A stretch of 64,000 nt of DNA from Torreya grandis (taxonomy: Eukaryota; Streptophyta; Pinopsida; Cupressales; Taxaceae). The stretch spans positions 2,312,001 to 2,376,000 of the forward strand of contig JARHVA010000250.1 of NCBI GenBank assembly GCA_037957365.1, written 5' to 3'. The position numbers and the translations under genes are program-made. This document shows positions 11,082 through 23,840 of this stretch, piece by piece. The stretch's first letter is position 1. Every line of letters starts with the position of its first letter. The notes beneath the pieces are model-generated. The model ran no database searches, had not been told where the DNA came from, and worked only from the letters and a program-made list of their open reading frames with translations.

Positions 11082-14000
11082 CCTCTCTTTACTTCCAAAT
11101 ATTTTAGGTGCTTTAAATGGTTTATGTCTTCTCTCTTGACAACACTAAGTCATGTTTTCACATCTGCCTTCTTGGCAATTAGCTCTCAGTCCAAAAAGAG
11201 GACCTACTAGTCTTTCACTTGTAGGTCTTTGTTTTGATTACAAAGGTTGTTAATCCACTTCTTAAACATGTGATATTATTATTATTGTGTCCACTTTTGT
11301 CCCATTTATTTATCACCTCTCAATAAGCCTATGAACCTCCTGAGTAAACATTTAATCATTTCAAAATTGTCCATTCAGATGTACAAACTATGCATACAAT
11401 CATCTCATAAGCAAAGTTTGGTGTAGGAGAGTTGGAGTCTATAATGATCATTCAAGTTCTTGATGATTAAAAATAATTAGTTAGTACCTAATGAGTGAAA
11501 ATGAGTCTAGATGCACCTTAACATTGCCAAAACACCTTCAACATGGCTAGACCCATGAGTATTCACCTTCAGGTTTGTAATGGGTGAAATGAGCTTATTT
11601 AAACCATATTGGAAAGTAGTTTTTGTGAGGTATGTTTTGAAATTTTCCAAATGTTTTGATCATTATTCATGTTTATTTATGAGTTCAAGTCCCTCAACCA
11701 ATCTTGAAAGGTTAAAAAAAGACTTTTCAAACATTGTTACATAGGCAGTCTTATATGCAGAGTCCTTAAGATAGAAGCACAATGAAATTTGGAGCTTAAT
11801 ACATTAAATACTTACATGATTTGGGAACCTTGGATAAAGGGGAAATATGGATAAAAATTTACAATAACATTTTTATGCATATGAACCTTATGGAAACCCT
11901 GAAACAATGGAAAAACACCAAGAATCACTTGCACACTATGTAGAAGAGTAATTTTCTTACTTGACCAGTGCATACATGGGCTATATGGTGATGAACAATG
12001 ATTTATGAGGGGTTTTTAGACCTCTAAGGATCCTATTAAATTCTCATATTATCTCAATGTATTCACACGTTCAATTATGTTGCCCAAAAATTAAGAAAGT
12101 GAGGTTTTGAGTCTCAAAAAACAACCTTAGTTCCTTATTGATTGTTCATAAATCTAAGGTTCTCAATAAAATTAAAAATTACACTAATTTTAAGCCCATA
12201 GGTGTCCCCAAATTTGGTCAAAATATTATCATCCGAATCTACCTATACGGCCTATACCATCTACCTATAAATGGTCTTCATGAGCTTGCGAAGGGAGTGA
12301 TAGAAGAGAGACAGCGTGTGTGATTTACAATTTTTAGACCTAAAACTACAATCCAAACATGAATTTGAATTTTATAAGCCCAATAGACACCTATGCAAAT
12401 TTTTATTATGAAATCAAGTTCAAGAAGTCTGTACAAATGCCCAAGACTCTCTTCTAAGCATTAAAATCCAAGATTATGACTTATTTATGAATTAATGACA
12501 TATTTGGTAGTTATTTAACTTCTCTAAGGACCTTATGAAGAGTGATTTTATGCATTTTTACTTTTTTGGGCTTTGGTATACATGAAAGTTAGAAAAAAAT
12601 ACCTTTTTCTTCATAAAACATTACCTTCAAGTCCACAAAAGAACCTTAACTTCTCCAAAACATCATGAAATTATTGTGAAAGGTTATTAAGGCATGAAAT
12701 TACTTTAATATACACCTAGGTTCATATGAAAATACTTTACCAAGTTTTAACACTCCATGACATGACTAAGCTAATAAAAATCAAAGATAACATGTTACCT
12801 TAATTTATCTAAAGAAATCTTAAACAATGATAATAAGGTTTTGTGAATAATTTTCAAAAGTTATTAAGGCATGTCAAAACTATGAACAAAGTTGACAAGA
12901 CATAACAAGAAAGTTTTCACCTATAGGTGTTGACATTTTGACCTTAGGGGTCAAAATTGGTCAACATTACCTTTCTCATAGTTTCAACAAAGTTAGTTAA
13001 TGGAAATATTCCAAATATTATTCTATATAAGAACATCAAGGCCTCTCAAATAATTAACTAGAAATCACTTATATTTTATACTACACATTGAGTAAAAAGG
13101 TAACTAATCTTTCCAATTTAAATTTTTATTTATTCTTATAGTCATAGGCCAAGTCTAAAATTTTTTATTGAAGGTCAAAGGCACTCATTTTAAAGAATTC
13201 AAGTTAATCTATCTAGTTTCAATCATATAATTAATATCAATATTCACCCACTCAATGTAGGAGTGAGAAATTCATTGGCCTAAGGCCCTTTTGGGCTTGT
13301 ATGCAACATTTAGATTATGTGGTGTTTTTTGAGGATAGCTTGGCTATTCTCATTTACCAATTTCATTTTTTATTTGATCTCCATTTGGTTTATTATATAG
13401 GGGATAGGGTTTTAGTTTTCTAGGTCTTTCTCACACCAAAATCATCACATAGAGATAATTAACAAAACATATTATATAGTCATAGGTGATCATATAGAAA
13501 AATAAATTGCATAGTCACCTATGATGTGGTTGCATTCAATAAACAAGACCATATTATGACCTTATCCTCCTAGTGTGACCTTATCCCAACATAGTTTGAA
13601 ATTATATTTTCATGTGCATCACAAATTAGGGATCATTATAGTCAATTTTCATCAACAAACAACACACATTATATTTAAGTGAGGTTTGCATATATGTTTA
13701 TCAATTTAATATTTAAAGTTAATTTCAAATTATGTAAATTATTTTATTGTACACTTAGATTTTGTATATTTTTTATCCTAAATCATTTTTCAATAGTTTA
13801 TTTTTTTATACATTTAATTATTGAATCAAAATAGACATATAAACACTAATAAAAAATAAACTAAATATAAATAAGCATGAGATTTGTACAATAAATGAGA
13901 ATAATGAAAACCATATATCAATTATAATAACTTGTTAGCTCTTTACAATTTTGTGAAATTGGATATGCAATGTTGAGAAAGGCAAAGAATCATATGATGA

Positions 14001-15356
14001 CCCCTGGTTTTAGAAAGAAAGAGGGTGGACATAATAGGATGTCCCAAATTTTGAAGATAAAAGAAGATGGGCATACAAATATTCCCCAATGTGTGAGTTA
14101 TGGTGAGGTAATAGATCATATTATTCACTTTCCACCTCTAAGAAGACTTATTTATTATCTTTGGTGTCAAATTATGTGTGAATTTGTCTCATAACATTGG
14201 ATTTGGTATCTAGGGTAATATTTAGATCTATATGAAATGAATGTGAATGATTTTCAATGGTATCATCCATACCAAGGGGTAGTTAAGATTTATAGACTAG
14301 TTTTGAATACATCATCATTAGTAATTCGTAGATAATGTAGTTTTATTTATCTATTTATATTATATCATAGTCAATATAGTTATTTTTGGGTGATATTTTT
14401 GAAATTATATATTGGTCAATATAATAAGTTTTGGTTGGTTATGATTAAACTATATGCTTGTTGATGTAGTTGGAACTAATAAGAATGTGTTGGTTTCTAC
14501 ATAATTTTATTTTTAAATTATATCATCATCATCAATATAGTAAGATTATATGGTTTCTTGTGGGCTTTTTCAAAGTTGATACAATTAGGTTCTGAATGAT
14601 ATATATATATATATCAATTTGGATTCTAAGGAAGCATTTTTTTTAATTGTATCTAGTTGATCAATACAATTTTATTCTAAAGAGGGATTGTGTTGAATTA
14701 TAATGGAAAACTGAGTTATGCTTGGGTTGAGGCAATTTGTTTCTAGAAATGGGTTTCCCTGAATTGTATTAGCATGCTTGATATGATTGGATTTATTTGA
14801 TTTTTTTTGAATTATATCAATATGGTCAATACAATTGGATTAATTTGAATTTTTATTGACTATATAGATATCATTGATACAATTATTTTAACCATAATTT
14901 TTAGATAGGATGTTAGAAATATAATTTTTCTAAGGCTTGGAAGAAAAACATGATATTTTATACAAAATATATAACTAGTATTTTATAAGGGAGGATCAAT
15001 AGGAATTACATAACCATTTATTTCCACATTATCTTATCTATAGCTTGAGTCAAATTTAGGATTAAGATCATAATAAATGTGTACCAAGTGGAAATTTTGA
15101 TTGAAATATTGCATTTTAACATGGTTATAATGATAAGGAAGCACACCCAAATGTCTCATTTGAGTTTTGGAAACAATTTAATCTTCATCATAAGTCGGTA
15201 AAATAGTGCATGATTGGTTAGGGTTTTGATTTTTTTCATTGGACATATCTTTGATAGATGTAACAAGTTATCAAATGTACATTGAGAGGATAATAATGAT
15301 TCTTAGAAAATCTTATCCACACTATATCCATTATATTCATATCATTATTCATCATA
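11082..15356. other. Unassigned AT-rich DNA between elements A and B
   Basis: No recognisable gene, LTR pair or RNA was found. The only open frames are short: 11028-11210 (crosses the LTR end), 12138-12323, and 13970-14194. The last gives a Lys/His-rich 74-residue peptide with no known motif and is probably chance. The stretch contains the degenerate repeat field at 14340-14890. It is likely old, eroded transposon sequence. Confidence 0.5.
14340..14890. repeat. Degenerate short repeat field, core AATTATATCA..TGGTCAATACAATT
   Basis: Related copies occur at about 14356 (ttatatcatagtcaatatag), 14401 (aaattatatattggtcaata), 14515 (attatatcatcatcatcaat), 14646 (tgtatctagttgatcaatac), 14810 (attatatcaatatggtcaat) and 14858. 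They are spaced about 45-165 bp and separated by unrelated AT-rich DNA. The core is nearly self-complementary (AATTGTAT/ATACAATT). It resembles an eroded minisatellite. Confidence 0.4.
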
Positions 15357-15361
15357 AGAAG
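15357..15361. repeat. Target site duplication AGAAG, left side of element B
   Basis: AGAAG immediately precedes the left LTR of element B and is repeated exactly at 31368-31372 after the right LTR. Five bases is the usual length for Ty3/gypsy integration. Confidence 0.85.
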
Positions 15362-16551
15362 TGTGATCTAGGAATTTGACTCAAGAGAGGATGGTTTAGT
15401 ATGGTGTTAGTTCCAAAATGAAATAAGCACATTAATAGCATAACATATCTAGGCCTAGACACTAGGGAGAGCTTAGTTAACAAAATCAAATGATAAACAT
15501 AAATAAAAATCAAGGAATGAAAACACAATAATTCCTTCACCTTCCTTGGATGCTCCAAATGCCTTTGTAGTAGTGGCTTGCTCAGTTTGTGTTTAGGAAG
15601 TCCTTAGCAATGGAAGCTTGGCTACTTCCATCTCTCCTTGGCACCTTGTGGCTTTGTCTTGGCTTGGATTAGAATAAATTTGGAATGGTAACACTAGTTG
15701 TATGAATCTTTTGGAACCAATCGTGCATTATAACTTTGCACAAATTAAGCTTATAAATGATGTTTTGAGGCCTCTTATTTATAAATTTTTAGATTTGAGT
15801 AGAATCAACCTCACCATCCATCTCAAGATTGAGATGTGTGGTTGAGAATTAATTCAATTTTTGTTATTAAGTTTGTAATTATCTTCATCAGGACATTAGA
15901 ATAAGGGGAAATTAAGAGGCATGGAGGGCATCATGGAAGGCATTGATGAGGCATGAGAGGCATGAATCCTGATATTTGTGGCATTTATGGCCTAGGGATG
16001 TCTTCCCAAGAAATGAGGTCACTTGATGATGCAGATATTTAATATTCATTTCCAAACTAAAGTATTCAAAAATTCTCCATAGAATTCTTCATTAGGCCTT
16101 AATTTGGGTTAATTAGCTCTTAAACATGATTAAGCACTTTATGCACAAGTTACTCAAATTGATCAGAATGCCTTGTTATTGGTCCTAATTTTGACTAGAT
16201 TAAAATTATAAGTCACTATAAAATGCATTGGATGCATATTCCCATTTAGGATTTTCAAACAAAAAATAACAAAGGCATGAGTCTTGTGCAAAATATTTGA
16301 TAGGAAAGAGTAATGTAGATCACGTGAGTGCAAAATTGGCATTTTGACTCAAAATGATCTGATCAAAGTTAGCTGGCCCATAAATTGCATTACCCTATTT
16401 AGTGATACCCTAACTAAAATTGGTACTTGAATATGTTATTTTCACATCATTTTTCATGTTTTAGTGTTTTTATGCCAAATTGTGCATTTTAGATGGAAAC
16501 TAGCCAAAAGCTTGATTGGAGGTTATCGGTGGCTAATTTTAAGTGTCTACA
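15362..16551 (-). repeat. 3' LTR of element B
   Basis: 1190 bp. On the minus strand it begins TGTAGACACTTAAAATTAGC and ends CTAGATCACA. It aligns along its whole length with 30190-31367, apart from small indels such as 14 bases missing near 15420. A TATA-like taaataagagg is kept on the minus strand at 15774-15786. The polypurine tract lies directly beside it. Confidence 0.92.
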
Positions 16552-16566
16552 GTTTGCCCCTATTTG
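16552..16566 (-). other. Polypurine tract of element B
   Basis: Minus strand AAATAGGGGCAAAC directly precedes the 3' LTR start TGTAGACAC. This is the usual plus-strand primer of plant gypsy elements. Confidence 0.8.
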
Positions 16567-16833
16567 GGAAGGCATTGAAAGATATAAGAATAGTAATTTT
16601 TTCTCAAATAATTAAAAGGTCCTATATGCCTACAATTGAAACAATGATAAACTAACTATATGATTCCCCCTCAAGGGAATGGTTGGCACAAGTGGGTCGG
16701 TGAACGGTCCCTCAAAAAGAAAGAAATGAAATGAGGGGACCACAGAAAGGAAAGATGATGGGGTGAAAACACAATTATATTGAAAAATTAGTCAAAATCA
16801 TTGATAATGTAAGTGGGATGGTGTATAATGTTT

Positions 16834-17098
16834 TGCCCAAAGGTGGTTATAAGCATTGTACCCTGATAATGGCAACATGGTATGATAACACAATGATTTG
16901 CCTAGAGGTGGTTATAATCATTGAGAAGATGGAGCTACCCCACTTAAGATAGACAAAAAAGATAATAACATGCCTCTTTATAGGTAGAAATAATAAAGTG
17001 ATGACAACACAATGATTTTCCCAAAGTCAGTTATAATCATTAAGAAATGTAGGTACGATGGTGTGTAATGATTTGCCCATAGGTGGTTATAAGCATTG
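16834..17098 (-). repeat. 3'-region repeat array of element B, unit 1 (GCCCAAAGGTGGTTATAA motif)
   Basis: Four copies of a ~24-bp motif, written here on the plus strand (tgcccaaaggtggttataag and variants), start at 16834, 16899, 17019 and 17074. The first and fourth share about 60 bp of flank (gatggtgt.taatg.tttgccca.aggtggttataagcattg), giving a longer period of ~240 bp. The array lies between the integrase stop and the 3' LTR. Tandem repeats in this 3' region are known in Tat/Ogre elements and can seed satellites. Confidence 0.65.
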
Positions 17099-18373
17099 GA
17101 TCCCGATTATGGAAAAAATGATAAACTTGTTCGAGGATGATGATAACTTAACACAAAAGGTAATTATGAATTAGAACAACCTACTAGTAGGGAGATGTTC
17201 ATCCAAACTAATAAAGATTGAAATTCTTTCCTGGTTAATTACTCTATTTGGGATATGATTTGAAGTGAATCAGGATGTCGGTGCTAAAGAGATGACACCA
17301 TTGTTGAATAGAATTTTTGAAGCTAAGGTTTTTATAGCATATGATGGTAGGATTTATGATATAACACCATAAATACTTGGCCAAAATATACATGAGGACT
17401 GACTCCTATAATCCAATACCCAATAGAAAACAATGCACCAATGATAGAAACCATGATGACATTGTAAACATATGAATATGTATGGATTCAAGTGTAAGTG
17501 TGGGCAAGGAATCACCCAATGAACACACATAAATTGAATCAAGGCAATAGTGCTTGAAATCAAACAAACAAGAAGACAAACAAACAAACAAAATAAGCAA
17601 AAATAAACCAACAAATAATGCAATAAAAACCCTTCAAATATTACCCCTAGAAAATATATGAAAACTTAACAAACGAACCAAAATGGGGGAATAAAATAAA
17701 AGGAAGGGGGTGGCTAAGCTATCTCTATATGCACTAGGAAATTGGATGTTGCTTACATAGTTCCATGGATGTAATATCCAATAAAAAAACTTTAGGCCAA
17801 ATGTAGTTCTCCTAGGGAATGAGAAGAATGTGATAACTGATGAAAACAAATAGAATGGATGTGATAGAAAAATATGAATGATCTTGAAAAATGGAAAGTA
17901 CGTGAGAGAAAAAAGGCCAAAAAAGATGGGGAAACTAAATGATAAGTGATTTTCTTGTAACTTAGTAAGGGTTCCCAGAATCTTTAAGGCAAAGAAGTGG
18001 TCAATGTTTTTTTTTTGTTTTCTACCAATTTAACAAATGTTTTTGGAAGTGTTTTGGAGTGTCTCAACTCAATCAAGAATGATGAGACACCAAATGGTTC
18101 AAGCTCACAAAATAGTGAGAGAACTTAAACTAAAGTTGCTCATAAAATGGTGAGAGCGTATAGAAAGGGTGACTGAGCTGACCTCAACAAGTATTGAGTG
18201 CTATCTACGTAGTCCCAAAGTAGGACCTCAAGTCACTATAATTCTTCCCTTATAGTGGAGGAATTTGACTAGTGCAACAGTCAATTCAAAAAAAGCATGC
18301 ATAGTTATTATAAAGGCAATGTGGTATAGGAAGTGGCAAGTTGGTACATCAAGGTTTAATGTTACCCCTATCT

Positions 18374-18450
18374 TTCCCATAGGTGGTTATAACAAGGACA
18401 CAATAGCATAGATAAAAGGTAATAATTTTCCCAAAGGTGGTTATAATTAT
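18374..18450 (-). repeat. Further copies of the GGTGGTTATAA motif in element B
   Basis: Two more copies start at 18374 (tttcccataggtggttataa) and 18428 (tttcccaaaggtggttataa), 1.3 kb from the first cluster and still inside the 3' untranslated region. Their spacing of 54 bp is shorter than in the first cluster, so the array has been broken up or was never regular. Confidence 0.6.
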
Positions 18451-18550
18451 CAACAAGACCGGTGGTAAGAAAGAATAACAAATGAAGGATGCAACTACCG
18501 ACAACAAGAATGGTGGTAAGAAAGAATAACAACTGAAGGATGCAAATACC
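18451..18550 (-). repeat. 51-bp tandem duplication in element B
   Basis: caacaagaccggtggtaaga at 18451 is repeated as caacaagaatggtggtaaga at 18502. The ~50-bp units differ at only a few positions, so this duplication is younger than the surrounding degenerate motifs. Confidence 0.75.
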
Positions 18551-18823
18551 AAAACTTCTATCACACTATCCCAAAATATGATCTCTATCTAAATTTCTTG
18601 AACAAATTGATGAACTAATTAAATACCTTGATGTTGAAACTGCATAATGAATTATAAAAACCAAGGTCAAATGGGCTAGGTTTTTAGAACACACTAGGTT
18701 GATAGGTCAAAAGTGGAAAGTGGATATGGAAAAGAGTATGGATAAGAATGGTATGTGTATAAAGAATAATAGTGATAAAAAGGCATTACTAAAATGGTCC
18801 TTACAAATAATACACCTTAGCAT

Positions 18824-19925
18824 TCAAGCATAGTACCACTTGAGATGAATAATATTCATTAGCTTTGGAAGTTCATCACCCTCTAGTGTGGCAAGCCTGT
18901 ATGCTCCTGATCCATAATCTGTAATGATGATGAAAGGCCCTATCTATTTTGGTTTGAATTTCCCTTTATGTTTCTTCTTGGTTGTGGTATTCTTTTGGTT
19001 TTCTTTGAGAACAAGATCACCAAGTTCAAATGTTTGATACTTAACACACCGATTGTAGTGGCCTTTGAGTCAATTTTGGTATGCTTGAAGATTATTGAGC
19101 ATAGATGTGTATTTTTCATCAAGTAGATCCATCTCTTTCAGGTGAGCTACTTGATAGTCATGATCATCCAAGATATTCTTGAAAGAGATGCATAGTGAAG
19201 GCAATTCAACCTCAATGGGAAGGATAGCTTTAGTACCATAAACAAGTGAGTATGGAATGGCTCTTGTGGGGGTATGATGATTGGTACGGTATGCCTAAAT
19301 GTTAGGGAGTATTTGGAGGTGCCAATTATGATCAACATCATTGACAATATTTTTGAGAATGTTGATAATGGTTTTGTTGGATGCCTTGGCCTAGCTATTA
19401 CCTTGAGGGTGATATGTTTTAGAAAAGTGTTTTGTGTTGTTGTATTTAGTATATAAATGGTCTACATCTTTGTTCTCAAATGATCCTCCATTATTAGATA
19501 TAATGTCAGAGGGGATACCATAACGATAGATGAGATAGTTCAAGATGAATTTGGAAATTTGTTTTCCAGTCACGTAAGTGAGGGGTATAGCTTCAACCCA
19601 CCTAGTGAAATATTTAGTGGTGGTAAGGATATATTTATGGCCATAAAATGAAGAGGGGTTAATATTCCCAATGAGGTCAAGTCCCCATGTATAAAATGGC
19701 CATGGTGTCAACATCAGTTTTAGAGTTTTTACTGGGGCATAAATCAAATTAGCATACTATTGACATTTGTCACATTTCTTTACATATGCAGTGGCATCTA
19801 CGTCTATTGTGGGCCAATAATAACTAGTACACAAGAGATTTTTGGATATGAATACTCTACTAGAATGGGCTCTACATAATCCTTTGTGAACTTCTCTTAA
19901 TGCTAGTGTACACTCTACTGAAGTT
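18824..19925 (-). pseudogene. Integrase of element B
   Basis: The zinc-binding part is intact as HKGLCRAH ... KKCDKCQ (about 19865-19755). The catalytic core begins YTWGLDLIG (first Asp kept). The second Asp is Asn (ISNNGGSF in place of SDNGG; codon 19493-19495). The catalytic Glu after HPQGN is Lys (AKASN in place of AEASN; codon 19385-19387), next to a Gln-to-stop change at 19391. The C-terminal part keeps LPIEVELPSL, FELGDLVLKE, KGKFKPK, GPF and GAYRLATLEGDELP and ends at 18824. There is no chromodomain, in agreement with the Tat clade. It inserts element cDNA into the genome when active; this copy lacks two of three catalytic acids. Confidence 0.9.
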
Positions 19926-20329
19926 AAATAATGAAGCAGAGTTTCATCAAAACTATGATGGTAAAGGGTGGATCCAAGTAGATTGTAATGAAAAAAATGA
20001 TGAATGAAGGCTTTGGTTTGTTTTTGAGATAGGTTAGGTGGTAAAACTTGGTCATGAAGGTATTTGTAAAGGTCTGAGTACTAGATAGAATTAGGACCAA
20101 TAATATCATAAATCATGGAAACAACTGAAGGTTCATGAGCTAGTGCTGACAAATTCTTGATGAGGAATTGATACTCTTTAGCTTTATCTATTTGTTGAAT
20201 TAGAGATCCAATATTAGCCATGACATATATAGTTTTTTTACTATCCCTTAGTATGTGCTCAAATTGAATGCTCACAATTTTATTTTTAAGAGTGTCAGCC
20301 ATGGCTTTATATAGAACCAACTTGTCATC

Positions 20330-20625
20330 TTTGATCTAAAAATAATTTGTAACCTGATTGATGATTAACTAAGAATCACCATAAACTTGAAGAGGAGATA
20401 TATTCCATTGTACTTATTGTAAAATTTCTACAATAAGCACTTCATACTCAACCATATTGTTTATATAAGGAAAGCTGATTCTGAATGATTTAGGGATTAG
20501 ATCCCTCTGTGGTGTAATAAACAATAGGCCTACCCTTGATCCATGTGTAGTGAATGAACCATAAAAGTATAGCTTCCAGGGCTGCTCCTCAAGGGGTGTA
20601 TTAATAATGGTCATGATGGATCATC
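20330..20625 (-). pseudogene. Second, archaeal-type RNase H (aRH) of element B
   Basis: Reads PWKLYFYGSFTTHGSRVGLL, then FPYINNMVEYEVL, then LQVYGDS. The pattern DGS...EYxxL...GDS is that of the RNase H1 fold acquired by plant Tat elements. The first catalytic Asp (FDGS) is Tyr (FYGS) here. The Glu of EYE and the Asp of GDS are kept, and a stop follows GDS. It lies between the Ty3 RNase H and the integrase, the usual Tat position. It removes RNA from RNA-DNA hybrids during reverse transcription. Confidence 0.82.
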
Positions 20626-20691
20626 AAAAAATGGAAACTTGAGTGGTTTTATATAAATGAGAGGTGCTTCAACAAGTTGATCTACAAGAAC

Positions 20692-21070
20692 TCATCCTTT
20701 GATTGCTTTTTGATTGACATACTCTATGTAAAACTCACTAAGAAGTATGATCAATTTATCCATTCTACCTTGCAAAGTTGATTTAGATAGTAGATACTTG
20801 AGTAGATCTAATTTTGAAATTACCATGGTTTTATTATTCAACATGTAATGACATAGTTTTTGAGCTAAAAAAACCATGGCTAGACAAGCTTTTTAAACAG
20901 GTGCATAGTTATGTTCATATGTAACCAAGGTAAAACTTAGGTAGTATACAACATGATCCTTTCCTTTGTCATCATGTTGATCCAAGAGTGCCCCGAGGGC
21001 ATGATTAGTATCTAATAGGTATAACAAAAATGGCTTTTCTAGCATAAGAGGTAATAAAACAAGCAGATTG
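20692..21070 (-). pseudogene. Ty3-type RNase H of element B
   Basis: Recognised from PFLLYLLDTNHALGALLDQH, then YYLSFTLVTYEHNYAPV, then KACLAMVFLAQKLCHYMLNN, LLKYLLSK and ILLSEFYIEYVNQKAIKG. The order and spacing are those of the RNase H that follows gypsy RT. One stop interrupts it after NYAPV. Confidence 0.85.
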
Positions 21071-21239
21071 ACAAGATAATATTTAAGCTATTGAAAAGTT
21101 ATTCAACAATGATCATCCCAGTGGAATGCAACTCCTTTATTTAAAATATGTGTAAATAGATGGCACTTATCTACTAATTGAGAGATGAAACATTGGATTG
21201 ACTAGATCTTACCTTGCAAACTATGGAGTTGTTTGAAAT

Positions 21240-21920
21240 TGGTTGGTAGTGGCATCTCGGTGATAGTATGGACTTTAGCTAGATTGACTTCAATACCTCT
21301 ATGAGATATGATGAAGCCAAGTAATTTTATTAAAGTTACACCAAACACACATTTATTTAGATTGAGTCTAACTTTTTACTCTTGTAGTCTTTCAAATATT
21401 TTACGTAGCACTACTGGATGATTAGCCCTGGTCTTGGATTTTCCCAATATGTCATTGACATAGTCTTCAACAATATCATGTATCATATCATGGAATATGA
21501 TAATAATTTCTCTTTTATATGTATCTCCATCATTTTTAAGACCAAATGCATCACTTGATAATAAAATATTCCCTATGGAGTGGTGAATTCTATTTTATGC
21601 TAATCTTCTGGTGTTATTCTGATATGATTATATCCTAAAAATCCATTCATAGTGAAAGCATTTCATAACCTACCATGGAATAGATAATCATGTCAATATT
21701 AGGAAATGGAAAATCATCTTTAGGAAAATCTTTTTTGATGTCTCAAAGATCATTACAAATTGTGATTCCTTCAAGCTTTTTGCTAATATGTACAACATTA
21801 GAGATCCATTCAGAGTAGTCAATGGATCAGATACATCCTACTTCTAAGAGTTTTTCCAACCCTTTCTTTACTAATATAAAAATGTGAGGATGCATCTTAA
21901 AAATATTTTTTTTACTAGTT
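21240..21920 (-). pseudogene. Reverse transcriptase of element B
   Basis: Conserved blocks are VKKGLEKLLEVG, IDYSEWISNVVHISKKLEGI, KDDFPFPNIDMI, GYEMLSL and then DYVNDILGKSK. The catalytic box YVDD is YVND (21451-21462), a single G-to-A change that removes the first of the paired Asp residues. Downstream LNLNKCVFGV and KLLGFIISHRGIEVN match the gypsy thumb. Several stops and small frameshifts are present. It copied element RNA to cDNA in its day. Confidence 0.88.
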
Positions 21921-23408
21921 TGGCATCAATATTAACCACAAGGTGGTTTAGAACCAAGGCAGGGTCTAATCTTGGCATGTCAGAATAGGCTCATGCAAAT
22001 ATATTCACAAACTCTCTTAATAGAGTTGTTAAAATGTTGTATTCCTCCTTAGTGAAGGATGCACCCAATTTTATCCATTTTAGGTTTGATAGAGTCTTGA
22101 TGTTTACCTCTATTATATCTTTAACTAGGAGGGTTAAACTGTCTTTGAGGATAGTAGGCATCGACTTGAATTATTAGACTATGTTAGGGTCCTCTGTTAG
22201 GACTTGCTCTTTAACTTATCCTAGGCATGATGAATTTGAGTCTCCTAATGGGAAATATGACCATGTAATAAAAACAATTGGAAATTCTTGGAGAATTTGA
22301 TCAAATACTTGTTTTTGCTCAAAACTAAACTCAAATCTATAGGCAAGTTCATCATTGGTGGTCTCTTGGTCTAAATTCAAAGAAGAATGACCATCCCCAT
22401 CTAATGGTGCCTAAAATAGGTTTTCACCACTATAATAGCATTTATATTTACTTTTTCCCTGGTTAGAAAGCACCTTAAAGAGGTTTTCACTTTGGGACCT
22501 CAATGTTTTACTTATTTATTTTTGGCTAAGGGTGTTCACTCGCTCTCCAAAATAGGTTGCAGGATCCAATGTGATTGAGAATCCTGATTTGTGATCTTCC
22601 AATGGAACATTGTCTCTAAGGCCTAAGAAATCATAGAATGCCTCATCATTCTAGAACTCATCAATCAATAGACTAGATTATTGTTCATCCCAATCTATCA
22701 GTTGGGGATTATATAATGGCAATGGATTGTGATGAATGGCTTGGGTAAGGGTACAAATGGCATTATTATCAAACAACTTGGTTTCAGCTAGGTCATCAAA
22801 AGTGAGGCTATGATTAGACTCTACTTCACTATCGACATCATCATCATTAGTCACTGGTGATAGATATTGAACAAGATATGTGGGGTTACCCCCAGGTGGT
22901 TTAAATCCAAGTCCATAAGGTCTTTCATACTTAGTCATGGAAATTGGCTAGATGGATCTTTGTTGATTCAGTTCGAGGCCTCTTCCATCATAATTATGAT
23001 GCTCCATGATCCTATTGGTAATAAGATACTTTGCATTTTTATAATAACTAGCTTTTTCATCATTATATAACCATGATTCATCCCCTTCAAGAGGGTCAAG
23101 TCCTAGGCCAGATGCTGGTACAAATGTGAGAAGTCCCTTATCTTTATTTTTCATTGCCAATACATATGTGGGATGACCTTAGGTCATCCAAAGTTTTTCA
23201 AATTTTGAGGAATATTGGCAATGTGAAATGTGTCATGGGTCAGATATTCTCCCAATCCATTATTTTAAATGGTGAAATGATTAGAAGCTTTAGGAGGTGG
23301 CATGTGGGAATGAGAATCCAAGGTAATAGGATCTATGCAATTATCTGATGAAGGATCAATAAGTATATTTTTTCCTTTATCCTGCTTGGAACTTAGATTC
23401 ATACCATA

Positions 23409-23840
23409 CTAATAATTATAGATTTGAAACTCAACCTCAAGATGCTTATAGTGCTCATATGGATGTAAATATCTTGGAATATTCACTTCCATCCCTGAGT
23501 GGGAAAATTTGATACATTGGTGTAGTGTTGATGGGACTACACGAATCTCATGTAACCAAGGCCTACTTAAAAGCATGTTGTATAATAACTCAATATCCAA
23601 CACATGAAAAAGTGTATCATGGTTCAAAGGCCCAATGATAAGTGGAAAATTAATGGTACCCTATGATTCTCTTTCTTGATTATCATAAGCTTTTCTAGTT
23701 ATTGTTTCTAGATGGAGATCTATCATTGTGTACCTAAAAAGATTGATGAGCTTGAGAGACACTATGTTAAGGCTAGATCCATTATAAATAAGGACATGTT
23801 TCATTTTGCTTCATCTAATAAAAACTTCTATGGAAATGGG
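23409..23840 (-). pseudogene. Aspartic protease (retropepsin) of element B
   Basis: The active-site loop reads VLIYNGSSLNIVS (around 23783), where related Tat elements have (D)DGSS. The catalytic Asp codon is AAT (23781-23783). Downstream are GTINFPLIIGPLNHDTLFHV and LDIELLYNMLLSRPWLHEIR, VPSTLHQCIKF, the flap and C-terminal blocks typical of gypsy protease followed by the PR-RT linker. It would cut the polyprotein; loss of the Asp kills it. Confidence 0.8.

Noticed and set aside
13970..14194. 74-codon Lys/His-rich frame as a zinc-finger or transposase piece
   Set aside because: No paired Cys/His spacing, no neighbouring transposase motif, no terminal inverted repeats.
17354..17623. Cys/Phe-rich minus frames in the 3' region of element B
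   Set aside because: After the integrase stop, low complexity (caaacaaacaaa), no conserved motif.
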